DNA from: Brevibacillus humidisoli
GTDB lineage: Bacteria > Bacillota > Bacilli > Brevibacillales > Brevibacillaceae
Reading direction: 5' to 3'
Assembly (NCBI RefSeq): GCF_020923435.1
Contig: NZ_CP087263.1
Coordinates: forward strand, 558,001-622,000
DNA: 64,000 nucleotides
The notes beneath the pieces are model-generated. The model ran no database searches. It was given only the letters and a program-made list of their open reading frames with translations, and was not told the DNA's origin. The translations under genes were made by a program, and so were the position numbers. Every line of letters starts with the position of its first letter. Within the stretch, counting starts at the first letter, position 1. Shown piece by piece: positions 50,787 through 60,133 of this stretch.

Positions 50787-52163
50787 TTAAAAGTTAGCCA
50801 GATAACAGCTGTAATCGACAATCAAGCCAAGCGACATCTCATCGGCCTGCCGCAGACGGGAGTGTTTAAAGATGGAACGTCCTGGTTTGGAGTTAGCCTC
50901 AAACATCCAGACATGGCCGTGTGTATCGATGCCCATGTCCAATCCCAGTTCGCCTAACGGAATGCCTTGCGCTTCTTCGATTGCGCTTGAGAGGCGAACT
51001 GCTGCGTTTCGGATGCGTTCCTCCACTAACTGCCACTGCGCCCCAAACAAGTATTCAAGGATTTCTTCTCCTGGCATCACCATTCCCCCGGTCCGAACGT
51101 GTGTGGTGACGCTGCCGGCACCGGCGACTTTCGCTGCCATACACGAGACGACCCAATCGTTTTGCTGGTTTTTATGCAGGTGGACCCGGAAATCAAATGG
51201 TCGCCCTTGATAGGTACAGAGCTGGATTCCCTGCTGGATCAGGTAGGATCGCTTGCGGCGATTGCGAAATACGTGCTGGTAGAGCGGGAGCAGCTTTTTA
51301 AACATGCGTCGGACATGGCCCGAGCCGTTGTGGTAGGTTAGCTCATATCCACGGCGCGGCAGGTAGCGTACTTTTACAATGCCGTATCCAAGGCTGCCAT
51401 TGATCGGCTTCATGTAGATCATGCGGTATTTTCGGAGCATGGAACGCAAGGTTTCAAGAGAGGGAGAAAGGTGTGTCTCTGGAATGTGTTCGTTTACTTC
51501 GGGGAGTGGGGAGAGCAGTTTGTAGACACCCCACTTATCAAAAAATCCGCGGTTGAACATCGGCAGGTTTTCCTCATGGGCTAGGCGCAGCTTAAACGCC
51601 TGCACAATGTCTTGCTTTTCGGCGGCACGGGAGGGGATGCGGTCGTATACGACGTCGGGCATGGCGGTCGTCAACTTTCGCCAGGCGTAGCGCCCCTGTT
51701 TGGTTGGCCTGAGGAACCAACCTCTGACCAGATGATGATCCCAGTCGACATCCTGGGGAGCAAAGATAAAGTAAAAAACCCCCTTTCCTTCTTGCGCCTT
51801 CAACAGCTTCTGAAAGAAACCGGTGCGCAATCCAATTGGTTTTTCCAAGTTGTTGGTCACCCCGGTAGTAACGATGCCGATCGCGGGACCGATGCGCAGG
51901 GTGTCGTCTTCTCGTTTGAGGTGAATGAGGCCTGCGTGTGGGATTCCCAACCGTTGTTTTAATGCACTGGTCACTTTAACGATGTTGCTTTCCGGATATT
52001 TTCGGTTTTGATAAACGGTAGCTGTCACTTCCCGTTTGCCGAGGGATACGATAATTTTTTGGCGGGGTCGAAGCTGCAGCTTCTGGCACAGATGAAGCGG
52101 CAGGATGATCCCGACTTCGTTCGGATAAGCGAGGAAGCGTAACCGCACCCTAATGGTTTCCAT
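50787..52163 (-). CDS. YheC/YheD family ATP-grasp protein, copy B
   Basis: At 458 residues this is the longest complete copy, with an N-terminal beta domain (about 1-95), YFIFAPQDVDWDHHLVRGW in the middle and VVYDRIPSRAAEKQD leading to the ATP-grasp part. MIYMKPINGSLGYGIVKV is the nucleotide loop and LDMGIDTHGHVWMFEANSKP the metal site. SD TAGGAGGTACAATGC precedes the ATG. Copies A to D are transcribed in the same direction with 6-52 base gaps and form one operon. Confidence 0.9.
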   Translation of the reverse strand: METIRVRLRFLAYPNEVGIILPLHLCQKLQLRPRQKIIVSLGKREVTATVYQNRKYPESNIVKVTSALKQRLGIPHAGLIHLKREDDTLRIGPAIGIVTTGVTNNLEKPIGLRTGFFQKLLKAQEGKGVFYFIFAPQDVDWDHHLVRGWFLRPTKQGRYAWRKLTTAMPDVVYDRIPSRAAEKQDIVQAFKLRLAHEENLPMFNRGFFDKWGVYKLLSPLPEVNEHIPETHLSPSLETLRSMLRKYRMIYMKPINGSLGYGIVKVRYLPRRGYELTYHNGSGHVRRMFKKLLPLYQHVFRNRRKRSYLIQQGIQLCTYQGRPFDFRVHLHKNQQNDWVVSCMAAKVAGAGSVTTHVRTGGMVMPGEEILEYLFGAQWQLVEERIRNAAVRLSSAIEEAQGIPLGELGLDMGIDTHGHVWMFEANSKPGRSIFKHSRLRQADEMSLGLIVDYSCYLANF

Positions 52164-52175
52164 GCATTGTACCTC

Positions 52176-53258
52176 CTACACGATCTTCATGAGATATTGC
52201 GCGTATTTGACCGGCAGTGTGACGGAGCGGATACGAGCTGCCCGGTCGTTGGTGAGTCGAAACACACTGCGCCCCGGTTTGCTGTTTACTTCAATAATCC
52301 AGACTTTTCCCTTCGTATCAATCCCGATATCGATGCCCAGTTCGGTTAGCCGCCCATGGTGTTCTTCCAGGAAAGGGGGTAGAAGCCGAACGATCTCATC
52401 GATCTGCTGTTCAATTGTTGTCCGTTTTTCCTCTGTAAAATAGCGAGTGAGAAACGCGTGTAGCGTAACGGCATTGCCACCTCCGTGCAGGTTGGAAGTA
52501 ATGTTGCTTCTCCCGATACGAACGGCGCTGCCTGTCGTCACCCATTTGCCGGCTCCATTTTTTTGCACCAGCACACGCACATCATAGGGGTCTCCTGCTG
52601 GTGTATGCAGACTTAAGTATGATTGCACCAAAAACATACGGCCCATCGTAAAACGACGGACAAATCGCTTAATACCGGCAAGGGTTTTTATCTGTTTGAC
52701 AAACGATTGATTTCGGTGATTGCGGCCGACAATGGAGTAGTATTTTTTGCAGATGTCAATCCGGATCACACCTGCACCATGTGTGCCAGTCGCGGGTTTG
52801 AGGATTGTCGTCCCGTCCCGTTTCAACAGGTTCAAAAACGATTGCATCGAATAAGGAAGGGTCTCGGGAAGGTATGGGACGAGCTGCGGTGATTGGAGGA
52901 GGATTTGATGGACTTGCCACTTGCCGAAAAGTCCACGACCCATGAAGATCACCTTTGGGTCGTTTTGCAAGCGTTCGATAAATGGCTTATAGTGACGATA
53001 GGATGAGTTGATGAAACAGCGGTCGTACACCACGGTAGGAAACGGCAGCCATTTTCTACGCCACCTGCCGTCGCGGTATTCAAAACCCACTACCTGTCGA
53101 CGGACAAAATCGGCTTGACGCGGAGAAAAGACGAAGACACGGATTCCCTGTTTACGTCCGATCTCCGTCAGCTTTTGGTAATACTTTTTTTCGATAAAAC
53201 GCGGTTCATCCCGTTTCACCATGGCCATGATGCCCATTGTTTTCCGTCTTCTCGTCAT
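52176..53258 (-). CDS. YheC/YheD family ATP-grasp protein, copy C (short)
   Basis: The 360-residue copy lacks the N-terminal beta domain of its neighbours and starts at the middle part (MGIMAMVKRDE, then VRVFVFSPRQADFV-like IRVFVFSPRQADFVRRQ). ATP-grasp marks: TTILKPATGTHGAGVIRID and IDIGIDTKGKVWIIEVNSKP. SD GCAGGTGACAACGA precedes the ATG at 53258, seven bases after copy D ends, so the short form is a real start and not a missed upstream extension. Confidence 0.9.
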   Translation of the reverse strand: MTRRRKTMGIMAMVKRDEPRFIEKKYYQKLTEIGRKQGIRVFVFSPRQADFVRRQVVGFEYRDGRWRRKWLPFPTVVYDRCFINSSYRHYKPFIERLQNDPKVIFMGRGLFGKWQVHQILLQSPQLVPYLPETLPYSMQSFLNLLKRDGTTILKPATGTHGAGVIRIDICKKYYSIVGRNHRNQSFVKQIKTLAGIKRFVRRFTMGRMFLVQSYLSLHTPAGDPYDVRVLVQKNGAGKWVTTGSAVRIGRSNITSNLHGGGNAVTLHAFLTRYFTEEKRTTIEQQIDEIVRLLPPFLEEHHGRLTELGIDIGIDTKGKVWIIEVNSKPGRSVFRLTNDRAARIRSVTLPVKYAQYLMKIV

Positions 53259-53264
53259 TCGTTG

Positions 53265-54696
53265 TCACCTGCTGATTCTTTTTTTGGTATGGAGTCCGAA
53301 TGTCCGTTTTTGTGTACCAGTATACGGAAACCCACTGACGTAGGCCGTGTATTCCATCAGCTTGCGGACGGATGGCCGTGGGCGACGCTGTGGAGGATCA
53401 ACGGTTCCCTCGGGGGTCTGCAGGGTGTTTTCCGCTTTGGAGGGTTTGCTGTTTACCTCAAGCAGCCAGATACGCCCTCTTGTATCTACACCGAGATCAA
53501 TCCCGAATTCGGCGTAATGACCAGGGAGTGCTTTCTCAAGGCTCCTGGCTAACCGGAGGGCGGCTTGTTTTAACATCGCTGCCGAAGGACGGGCTGCTTC
53601 TTTCCAAGGACCGCACATATGCAGTGCGCGGACTGCCGACATCATGCTGCCGCCGCGGGACACATTGGACACGACGCGGTTTGGACCAATCCGTGCAACC
53701 AGTGAGGTGACCTCCCATTGTCCTTTTTTTGTTTTTTTGCACTAAGGCTCGAAAATCAACGGGCCGTCGATCAGCGCCGATCAGAGGCAAACTTTGCTGC
53801 AGCAGGTATGCTTTACCCTGTTTCAGTTTTTGGAGCCCTTGGTGCAGTGCTGGCAGGCTTTTGTACTGGCTTCTGCGGCCGTTCGCCAACTCCAGCCGAT
53901 AACCGCCAGGGTAACGGCTGATCCGCGCAATCCCTTTGCCCATGCTGCCATTGGTCGGCTTGGCGTATACGATTCGGTGTTCTTGCAGCATCTGCCGAAG
54001 TTCCTGTAAACTTTCATAACGAACTGTGTTTGGCAAATAAGAAGCTGCTTCCGGTTGAGGCATCAGTACTTGATGAACTTGCCACTTGTTCAGAAAGCGC
54101 TCATTAAAGAAGGGAATCTGCAGTTCATGACAGCGCTGGATCAGGGTGGCTACCTGATTGCTTTGCTCCGTTTCCCTTGATGAGAGTCGGTTGTAGATGC
54201 ACTGAGGCAGCGGCATGGTCCGCCTATGCCATCTTCCGTCTTTGCAAACCAATCCCTGGATTGTTTGCAAATCCCAATTTACATCGTCTGGTGTAAAGAC
54301 GAGAACGATGCCTCCACGGATGCGGCATAGGCTGACCAGTTCGTTTAGAAAAGAGGTGTACAGCCCCAGTGGTTGCGCTACGATACCCGTTTTGTACTGG
54401 GAGAGGAGGACCCCGATCAGCGGTCCAAAGACGAGACGACGCTCCTGGACCATGTAGCGGAGGCGAATCGGCATACCGGTAGGAAGCAGCAGCGTCCGGG
54501 CAAGCGATGGGCCGATTCCTGAGCTTGCCTGCGTCCGGATGCTTTTGACGACAGCGTGCCCGATTCGGCTGCCAAACTGGACAGCGAGCGGTCCGGCCGG
54601 TATGTTCAGCGAACGGATAGCCGTTCGAGGAAGATAGAGATCCGCCTCTGCTTCGTTCACCTGTTTCGCTGCGACGATCGTCCGTATGTGCGGCAT
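53265..54696 (-). pseudogene. YheC/YheD family ATP-grasp gene, copy D, frameshifted
   Basis: The first frame (54696 down to about 53727) carries the N-terminal domain, IVLVFTPDDVNWDLQTIQG, IVYAKPTNGSMGKGIARIS and RPVDFRALVQKN. It then leaves the family sequence. The family continues in another frame ending at 53265, with EFGIDLGVDTRGRIWLLEV and NSKPSKAE. Removing one A from the A7 run at about 53724-53730 (minus strand AAC-A7-GG) restores NKKGQWEVTSLVARIG and a full protein of about 477 residues. It is the first gene of the operon; the break is either real or an assembly error. Confidence 0.85.
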
Positions 54697-54780
54697 CGTT
54701 ATCCCCTTTTCATAGGCGTTAGGTTAGTCTTATTTTATGAACGGATCAATACTTTGGTTCCTTTGTGGAAGAGGAGTGGT

Positions 54781-55938
54781 ATGTCCATGAACGAGTGGTT
54801 GACGATAGGAATAACAGTGGCGATCGGGGCAACGATCGGGGGATTTACTAATCAGTTGGCTGTCCGCATGCTGTTTCGTCCTTACAAACCGTGGATGCTG
54901 GGCCGCTACCGCGTGCCGTTCACCCCAGGGTTAATCCCGAGACGGCGGGAAGAACTGGGGCAACAAATGGGCTATTTGGTTGAGCATTACTTGTTGACGG
55001 CAGAAGGTGTAAAACGGGCGATTGTCACTGGCGACTTGCAGAAGATGTTGACGAATTGGTTGACTGGTCATCTGGAGGAGCTGCTACATAGCAAGCGCAC
55101 GCTTCGCGACGTCATCAAGCGTGCAGCTCCCGACATCCTGGCCGAAGACGGGCGTTGGAGCAATGAACTGAGAGAGCGTGTTCAGCACCAGTGGGACGGA
55201 TGGATCAGAGAATGGTTGAAACGTGTAGGCCGTAGACGTTTGCGTGAACTGTTGCCGCCTGAAGCGGAGGGCAAGTTGAATCAGGCGGCAGCCTCGCTCA
55301 GTGAGCAGTTGCTGGTTCGCTTTCGCGGCTATCTCCGCTCCCTGGATGGTGTTCAGCAAATTCAATCGATGCTGCGAGGATTTATAGGAGGCGGCATGTT
55401 CGGCGGGTTGGTCGGCATGTTTCTCGCCGACGATAAAATGGTCGCCAAAATTCTCATGCAAGTCGACGAATCGTTGGAAAACCCGCAGTTGGCTCGAAAA
55501 CTGTCGGATGTGATCCGACAGGAAGCCGATCGATTGCTGGACAAACCGCTGCAGGAAGTGTTGGACTGGATTGGCGAACCGCAGTTGATTGCTTGGAGCA
55601 GACGGGTGGTCGACTATGCGGAAGAGCGTAGCATTCACCTGGTGGACAAGCCGATAGCCGACTCACTCGGACAACTGCCCAAGCGTATGATAGAAGAGTG
55701 GGTCCCGCGGTTGGCGGAATGGATTGTTCAGGTGCTGCAGCAGAATGTGGAGCGGCTGTTTCACAAGCTGGAGGTTGCGAAGATTGTCGCACGCCAGGTA
55801 GAAGGATTCCCGCTTGAGCGGGTAGAAGAAATGATTATCGGCATATCTGGAAAAGAGTTCCGTATGATTACGCTGCTCGGTTTTCTGCTTGGAGGAGCAA
55901 TCGGGCTGGTGCAAGGGTTCCTCAACCTGTGGTTGTAG
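54781..55938 (+). CDS. yheB: DUF445 family membrane-associated protein (YheB-like)
   Basis: The 385-residue protein has an N-terminal membrane helix with TIGGFTNQLAVRMLFRPYKP near residue 20 and MLGRYRVPFTPGLIPRRREE, a long helical body, and a C-terminal membrane helix (LLGFLLGGAIGLVQGFLNL). This is the YheB/DUF445 plan. In B. subtilis yheB lies next to yheA, yheC and yheD, as here. Two ATGs, 54781 and 54787, both fit the GAGGAG at 54771; the frame is open further upstream without SD. It is divergent from the yheC/D operon. Function unknown; a role at the forming spore is inferred from context. Confidence 0.88.
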   Translation: MSMNEWLTIGITVAIGATIGGFTNQLAVRMLFRPYKPWMLGRYRVPFTPGLIPRRREELGQQMGYLVEHYLLTAEGVKRAIVTGDLQKMLTNWLTGHLEELLHSKRTLRDVIKRAAPDILAEDGRWSNELRERVQHQWDGWIREWLKRVGRRRLRELLPPEAEGKLNQAAASLSEQLLVRFRGYLRSLDGVQQIQSMLRGFIGGGMFGGLVGMFLADDKMVAKILMQVDESLENPQLARKLSDVIRQEADRLLDKPLQEVLDWIGEPQLIAWSRRVVDYAEERSIHLVDKPIADSLGQLPKRMIEEWVPRLAEWIVQVLQQNVERLFHKLEVAKIVARQVEGFPLERVEEMIIGISGKEFRMITLLGFLLGGAIGLVQGFLNLWL

Positions 55939-55989
55939 GCCGCGTCAGGCTGTGCTCCGCGTCTGATCGAAATGGAAAGGAGGAAGAAG

Positions 55990-56346
55990 ATGAACTACGA
56001 CAAGGTGTATGACTTGGCAAGGGATATTAAAGAAAGTGACGAGTTCCGCGCGTATGCGGCTCAGAAGGCGAAAGTAGATGCTGATCCCAACGCCAAGCGG
56101 ATGCTTGAAGACTTCCGCAAACAGCAGTTGGGAATGGAAATGCGGCAGATGCAGGGAGAGGCTCCCTCGCAAGCAGATGTGGAACAGCTGCGTCGTTTGT
56201 ATGAGACGATCAACATGCACACGGAGATTCGCGAGCTTTTTGCCAGCGAGCAGCGACTCATCCAGATGGTGCAGGATATCCAGCGGATTATTGCTGAACC
56301 TTTTCAAGGGCTGCTTGGATTCCCAGAAACCGAAGGAGGGACATGA
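55990..56346 (+). CDS. yheA: YlbF/YmcA family protein (YheA-like)
   Basis: The 118-residue, wholly helical protein matches YheA (DUF964): [19 protein letters not shown] at the start, [19 protein letters not shown] near 33 and [16 protein letters not shown] near 78. Relatives YlbF and YmcA act with YaaT in RNA processing and biofilm/sporulation control, but YheA itself has no set role. SD AAAGGAGGAAGAAG supports the ATG at 55990; the frame opens at 55972. Its stop overlaps the short upstream ATG of the next gene. Confidence 0.9.
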   Translation: MNYDKVYDLARDIKESDEFRAYAAQKAKVDADPNAKRMLEDFRKQQLGMEMRQMQGEAPSQADVEQLRRLYETINMHTEIRELFASEQRLIQMVQDIQRIIAEPFQGLLGFPETEGGT

Positions 56347-56348
56347 CA

Positions 56349-57038
56349 ATGGAGATTCGTTTCCACGGCCATAGCTGCGTCGAAATTGCTGCGGGGGACC
56401 ACCGCTTGCTGATCGACCCATTCCTGACAGGCAATCCGGTTGCACAAGTAAAAGCGGAAGAGATCAAGGCAAATTACATCTTGCTGACTCACGGGCACAA
56501 TGATCACGTAGGCGATACGGTACAGATCGCCAAAGCCAATGACGCTACGGTGATTGGCAACCACGAACTGGCTACATACCTGGCATGGCAAGGGCTCAAG
56601 ACGCGTGGCATGCACATCGGCGGGGCTCACACGTTTCCGTTTGGCCGCGTAAAACTGACCCAGGCTTTCCACGGCTCTGCCTATGAACTTGATGACAAGC
56701 AGGAGTTGATCTACTTGGGGATGCCGACCGGTCTGCTGCTGACGATCGATGGCAAGACGATTTATCATGCAGGGGATACCGGCTTGTTCGGCGATATGAA
56801 GTTGATCGGCGAACTGCATCAGATTGATCTGGCCTTTTTGCCGATCGGTGACAACTTTACAATGGGACCGGAGGATGCCTGGCACGCGGCACAGTTTTTA
56901 AAGGCGAAGCTGGTTGTACCGATCCACTACAATACCTTCCCCTTGCTCCAGCAGGACGATCAAGCATTTGTCAGACGATTGGCAGAGATAGGGGTGGAAG
57001 GAAAGGTACTCGCTCCCAGCGAGACGATGACGCTCTAG
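56349..57038 (+). CDS. ytkL: Metallo-beta-lactamase fold hydrolase (UPF0173, YtkL-like)
   Basis: The 229-residue protein has the metal motif [11 protein letters not shown] near residue 47, [13 protein letters not shown] with the bridging Asp, and the final [11 protein letters not shown]-terminal [13 protein letters not shown] is typical of UPF0173. It should be a cytoplasmic Zn-dependent hydrolase with unknown substrate. AAGGAGGG is eight bases from the ATG at 56349 but only two from the one at 56343, so 56349 is preferred. Confidence 0.92.
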   Translation: MEIRFHGHSCVEIAAGDHRLLIDPFLTGNPVAQVKAEEIKANYILLTHGHNDHVGDTVQIAKANDATVIGNHELATYLAWQGLKTRGMHIGGAHTFPFGRVKLTQAFHGSAYELDDKQELIYLGMPTGLLLTIDGKTIYHAGDTGLFGDMKLIGELHQIDLAFLPIGDNFTMGPEDAWHAAQFLKAKLVVPIHYNTFPLLQQDDQAFVRRLAEIGVEGKVLAPSETMTL

Positions 57039-57096
57039 CGGCGGATATGGCGGATACTGTACATGTCCGAGCATCTTTTGTCCAACTGAAACCAAA

Positions 57097-57125
57097 TTGT
57101 AACCACCTTGTAATATTGCTGTAAT
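57097..57125 (+). promoter_or_regulatory. Possible promoter upstream of ytoI
   Basis: TTGTAA (57097-57102) and TGTAAT (57120-57125) stand 17 bases apart. Transcription from here would reach a strong terminator at 57182 after about 50 bases. Confidence 0.45.
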
Positions 57126-57181
57126 ATTAGCGGGGTAAGATAAAACTACGATGAAAACCCCCTTAATGATATACTTCCACG

Positions 57182-57210
57182 GTGCAGCAGAATCGCTGCA
57201 CTCTTTTTTT
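57182..57210 (+). terminator. Strong terminator between ytkL and ytoI
   Basis: GTGCAGC (57182-57188) and GCTGCAC (57195-57201) form a seven-pair stem with loop AGAATC, then TC and eight T. It may end the ytkL transcript or attenuate a ytoI leader. The rest of the gap to 57332 shows only the SD of ytoI. Confidence 0.85.
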
Positions 57211-57332
57211 TGTATGGGCTTCAGGTATAGTGATCGAAGAAGGGCTGCCTTGCTTTTATATGCTGTGGGTCTATCCGAGGATACTGTTCGATCTCACATA
57301 AACGCTTTCCAGAGGGGGAGGGGTGATGAAAG

Positions 57333-58646
57333 GTGGCAACCAAGCACGAACTGATTCTTGACTACATAGATCGACTGCCTGTCGGAACGAAGATATCGGT
57401 TCGACAGATCGCAAAGGATCTGGAAGTAAGTGAAGGTACGGCTTACCGTGCAATCAAGGAAGCGGAAGTGCAGGGATATGTGAGCACGATAGAACGAGTG
57501 GGTACGGTTCGCATTGAGAAGAAACAGAAAGAAAATATTGAAAGACTGACGTTTGCCGAAGTCGTCAATATCGTAGACGGTCATGTTCTTGGTGGAAGGG
57601 CCGGTCTGCACAAGACGCTAAACAAGTTTGTCATCGGTGCGATGAAGTTGGAAGCGATGATGCGGTACGTGGAAGCCGACAGTCTGTTGATCGTCGGGAA
57701 TCGCTACCAGGCGCACAAGCTATCGCTTCAACACGGGGCCGCCGTTCTGATCACCGGTGGATTTGATACTAGTGATGAAGTGAAGCAGTTGGCGGACAAG
57801 CTGGAATTGCCGATTATCTCTTCCAGTTACGATACGTTTACTGTCGCCGCGATGATCAACCGAGCGATTTATGACCAGTTGATCAAAAAAGAAATTATCA
57901 TGGTGGAGGATATTCTCAAACCGCTGTCCGAAACACCTGTCCTGCGTACTACCGATACGATCGCCACTTGGCACGCCTACACGGAGCGGTATGGTGAAGC
58001 ACGGTTTCCCGTGGTCGATGAACTGATGAAGGTAGTAGGGATTGTTACCTCAAGGGATATCATTGGTCACGAGCCCACTGCTGTGATCGAGCGGGTGATG
58101 ACCAAGAATCCGATCACCACACTGGCGCGTGTATCTGTTGCCTCGTGCGCTCACTTGATGGTGTGGGAAGGCATTGAACTGCTGCCGGTAGTGGATAACA
58201 CGAAAAAACTGGTTGGCGTCTTAAGTCGGCAGGATGTAATCAAGGCCCTGCAGTACATGCAAAAACAACCGCAAATGGGTGAGACGTTCCCCAACCTGAT
58301 TATGAACCGGTTTCAGGAAGAGAAACTGGGTGACGGGGGATCCGTCTTTTGCGGTGATGTGACACCACAGATGACCAACCATCTCGGTACAATCGCCAGT
58401 GGGGTGATGACGACAATTATGGTCGAGTCTGCTTGCAGTGTGCTGCGGCAGCATCGAAAAGGAGACATGGTACCGGAAAACATCATGGTCTACTTTTTGA
58501 AGCCGGTACAGTTGGAGAGCCAGATCCAGGTGAAGCCGCGCGTGCTTGATATCAGCCGTCGCTTTGGAAAAGTGGAGGTTTCCGTCTACCACAGTGATCA
58601 ACTGGTCGGACAGGCGATGATCACGGCACAAATCATTGAACGGTAA
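57333..58646 (+). CDS. ytoI: HTH-DRTGG-CBS-hotdog protein (YtoI-like)
   Basis: The 437-residue protein has a winged-helix start (SVRQIAKDLEVSEGTAYRAI near residue 20), a DRTGG domain (about 70-180, with ALITGG-like VLITGGFDTSDEV), a CBS pair (about 195-310, VMTKNPITTLARVSVASCAH) and a C-terminal hotdog thioesterase-like domain (about 320-435). This is YtoI, thought to sense a nucleotide or acyl-CoA and regulate genes. GTG at 57333 follows GAGGGGTGA. In Bacillus it lies near ytpI and dnaE, as here; nrnA and ytrI, which accompany them there, are missing. Confidence 0.9.
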   Translation: MATKHELILDYIDRLPVGTKISVRQIAKDLEVSEGTAYRAIKEAEVQGYVSTIERVGTVRIEKKQKENIERLTFAEVVNIVDGHVLGGRAGLHKTLNKFVIGAMKLEAMMRYVEADSLLIVGNRYQAHKLSLQHGAAVLITGGFDTSDEVKQLADKLELPIISSSYDTFTVAAMINRAIYDQLIKKEIIMVEDILKPLSETPVLRTTDTIATWHAYTERYGEARFPVVDELMKVVGIVTSRDIIGHEPTAVIERVMTKNPITTLARVSVASCAHLMVWEGIELLPVVDNTKKLVGVLSRQDVIKALQYMQKQPQMGETFPNLIMNRFQEEKLGDGGSVFCGDVTPQMTNHLGTIASGVMTTIMVESACSVLRQHRKGDMVPENIMVYFLKPVQLESQIQVKPRVLDISRRFGKVEVSVYHSDQLVGQAMITAQIIER

Positions 58647-58650
58647 CGAA

Positions 58651-58685
58651 CAAGCCGCCTCTGAGAATTCCTCAGATGCGGCTTG
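58651..58685. terminator. Hairpin between ytoI and the coiled-coil gene
   Basis: CAAGCCGC (58651-58658) pairs with GCGGCTTG (58678-58685), with an inner CTGAG-AATTC-CTCAG stem. There is no strong T run, but it lies between two convergent genes and probably ends both. Confidence 0.6.
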
Positions 58686-58709
58686 CTGCGGTATGGGGGA
58701 AAATCCAGG

Positions 58710-59444
58710 TTACGCGCCTTGCTCGTGTCTAGGTTGTCTCGTAACCATGTCCAGCTCTACATCAGCGATTCGCCTGTTTATGTAGCGCATCTTGTCGTTC
58801 ATATCTTTTAGTTCAAACAGGATCAACTCATCACACTCAATGTTTGCCAGATGTTGGGCTTCAACTGAATTCTTGAGCTGCAGAACCGTTTCGTTTGTTT
58901 CTGCCAGCTGCTGATCAATTCGCTCCACTCTGTGATCGAGCTGGAGGATCTTGTCGTCCATCTGCTGGACTCTGTGATCGAGCTGAAGGATCTTGTCGTC
59001 CATCTGCTGGACTTTGTGATCGAGCTGGAGGATCTTGTCGTCCATCTGCTCCACTCTGTGATCGAGCTGGAGGATCTTGTCGTCCATCTGCTCCACTCTG
59101 TGATCGAGCTGGAGGATCTTGTCGTCCATCTGCTGGACTTTGTGATCGAGCTGGAGGATCTTGTCGTCCATCTGCTGGACTTTGTGATCGAGCTGGAGGA
59201 TCTTGTCGTCCATCTGCTGGACTTTGTGATCGAGCTGGAGGATCTTGTCGTCCATCTGCTGGACTCTGTGATCGAGCTGAAGGATCTTGTCGTCCATCTG
59301 CTGGACTTTGTGATCGAGCTGAAGGATCTTGTCGTCCATCTGCTGGACTTTGTGATCGAGCTGGAGGATCCTGACATCCATCTGCTCCACCTTTTGATTG
59401 AGTCCTTGGAGTGACTCCAGTATTTGGTCAAGTTTAACGTCCAA
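58710..59444 (-). CDS. Coiled-coil protein of eleven 14-residue repeats
   Basis: The 244-residue soluble protein is nearly all coiled coil. Its core is eleven copies of the double heptad V-Q/E-Q-M-D-D-K-I-L-Q-L-D-H-K/R, with V, M, I and L in the a/d places, giving a very regular amphipathic helix of 154 residues. A 60-residue C-terminal helix follows (QQLAETNETVLQLKNSVEAQ) and ends with RQPRHEQGA. The TTG at 59444 was chosen because GGGGAGGGGG lies six bases upstream; ATG at 59462 is in frame but has only AGGA three bases away. It would form long dimers or trimers. No family function is known. Confidence 0.75.
   Translation of the reverse strand: MDVKLDQILESLQGLNQKVEQMDVRILQLDHKVQQMDDKILQLDHKVQQMDDKILQLDHRVQQMDDKILQLDHKVQQMDDKILQLDHKVQQMDDKILQLDHKVQQMDDKILQLDHRVEQMDDKILQLDHRVEQMDDKILQLDHKVQQMDDKILQLDHRVQQMDDKILQLDHRVERIDQQLAETNETVLQLKNSVEAQHLANIECDELILFELKDMNDKMRYINRRIADVELDMVTRQPRHEQGA
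58929..59390. repeat. 42-base tandem repeat, 11 units
   Basis: Eleven head-to-tail units of 42 bases, nearly identical, code for the 14-residue repeats. Variation is limited to K/R and Q/E codons and a few silent changes; the unit next to the start (EQMDVRIL) is the most diverged. No unit contains a stop in several other frames, which explains the long shadow frames on both strands. Confidence 0.95.
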
Positions 59445-59663
59445 TCTCTGCCCCCTCCCCATGCTTCCTGATACCTACAAGTATATCATCAGACAGAGGC
59501 AGCCGCGAAAAAACTTTCTGTACCCAATGGAAACAAAAAGGACAACCGCAGGCATCGCGTACGGTTGTCTGAAGCGTAAGAATGTCACACAATCGATTAT
59601 ATAGTACAAACGTCCCTCCGACCAGACAAAACGTTTGGAAGTGAAGGAAAAATGACCCGCTAC

Positions 59664-59975
59664 TTAATCAGCATGTCTTTCCGATTCTTTCCATTGGTGA
59701 CGATAAGAGAGATATCTACGGGTTCCCGCGATCAGATTGACACCGCCGACAAACAGAAAAACCAATGCCACAATCAGCCTGACTGTCGTTAGCGGTTCAT
59801 AGGTGAACTGATTGCAGCCGAACAGAAGCATCAAAACGCCCAGGGCCATGTTCATCTTGCCAAGTGTCATTCTGGCTTGGAGGGGATGGATCCCGCTTCG
59901 CCGTGCCATTACACTGTAGTAGACGCTTCCGACTAGGGAAGCGAGTAAGCCAGTCGCGTAGAACGCGGTCCACAT
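59664..59975 (-). CDS. ytpI: YtpI family membrane protein
   Basis: The 103-residue protein has three membrane helices. Family marks are HPLQARMTLGKMNMALGVLM near residue 30 and LMLLFGCNQF, then VFLFVGGVNLIAGTRRYLSY near residue 75. YtpI has no known function. The GTG start has AAAGGA somewhat far upstream. In Bacillus ytpI is beside ytoI; here it is on the opposite strand of ytoI and dnaE. The stretch 59463-59663 upstream of the coiled-coil gene has no gene. Confidence 0.85.
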   Translation of the reverse strand: MWTAFYATGLLASLVGSVYYSVMARRSGIHPLQARMTLGKMNMALGVLMLLFGCNQFTYEPLTTVRLIVALVFLFVGGVNLIAGTRRYLSYRHQWKESERHAD

Positions 59976-60133
59976 GCATCATCGGTCCTTTCCGTTCTTC
60001 TTCATCTCTCCTATCCTACAAAAAGAATCGATCCCTGGTCAATTGGAGCGATTGTATGTTCGTATTTGCACGCAACATTCGGTATAATGGTTAGTACAAA
60101 ATATGTGGAAATGATCGAAAGAGGGGGAGTCAG

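Noticed and set aside
58929-59390. CRISPR-like array
   Set aside because: Repeats are head to tail without spacers and translate into a coiled coil.
58895-59414. Two plus-strand frames of about 160 codons across the 42-base repeats, and a second minus-strand one of 202 codons
   Set aside because: A repeat unit of 42 bases keeps any stop-free frame open; these lack SDs, and the minus-strand frame with perfect heptads and GGGGAGGGGG is the coherent one.
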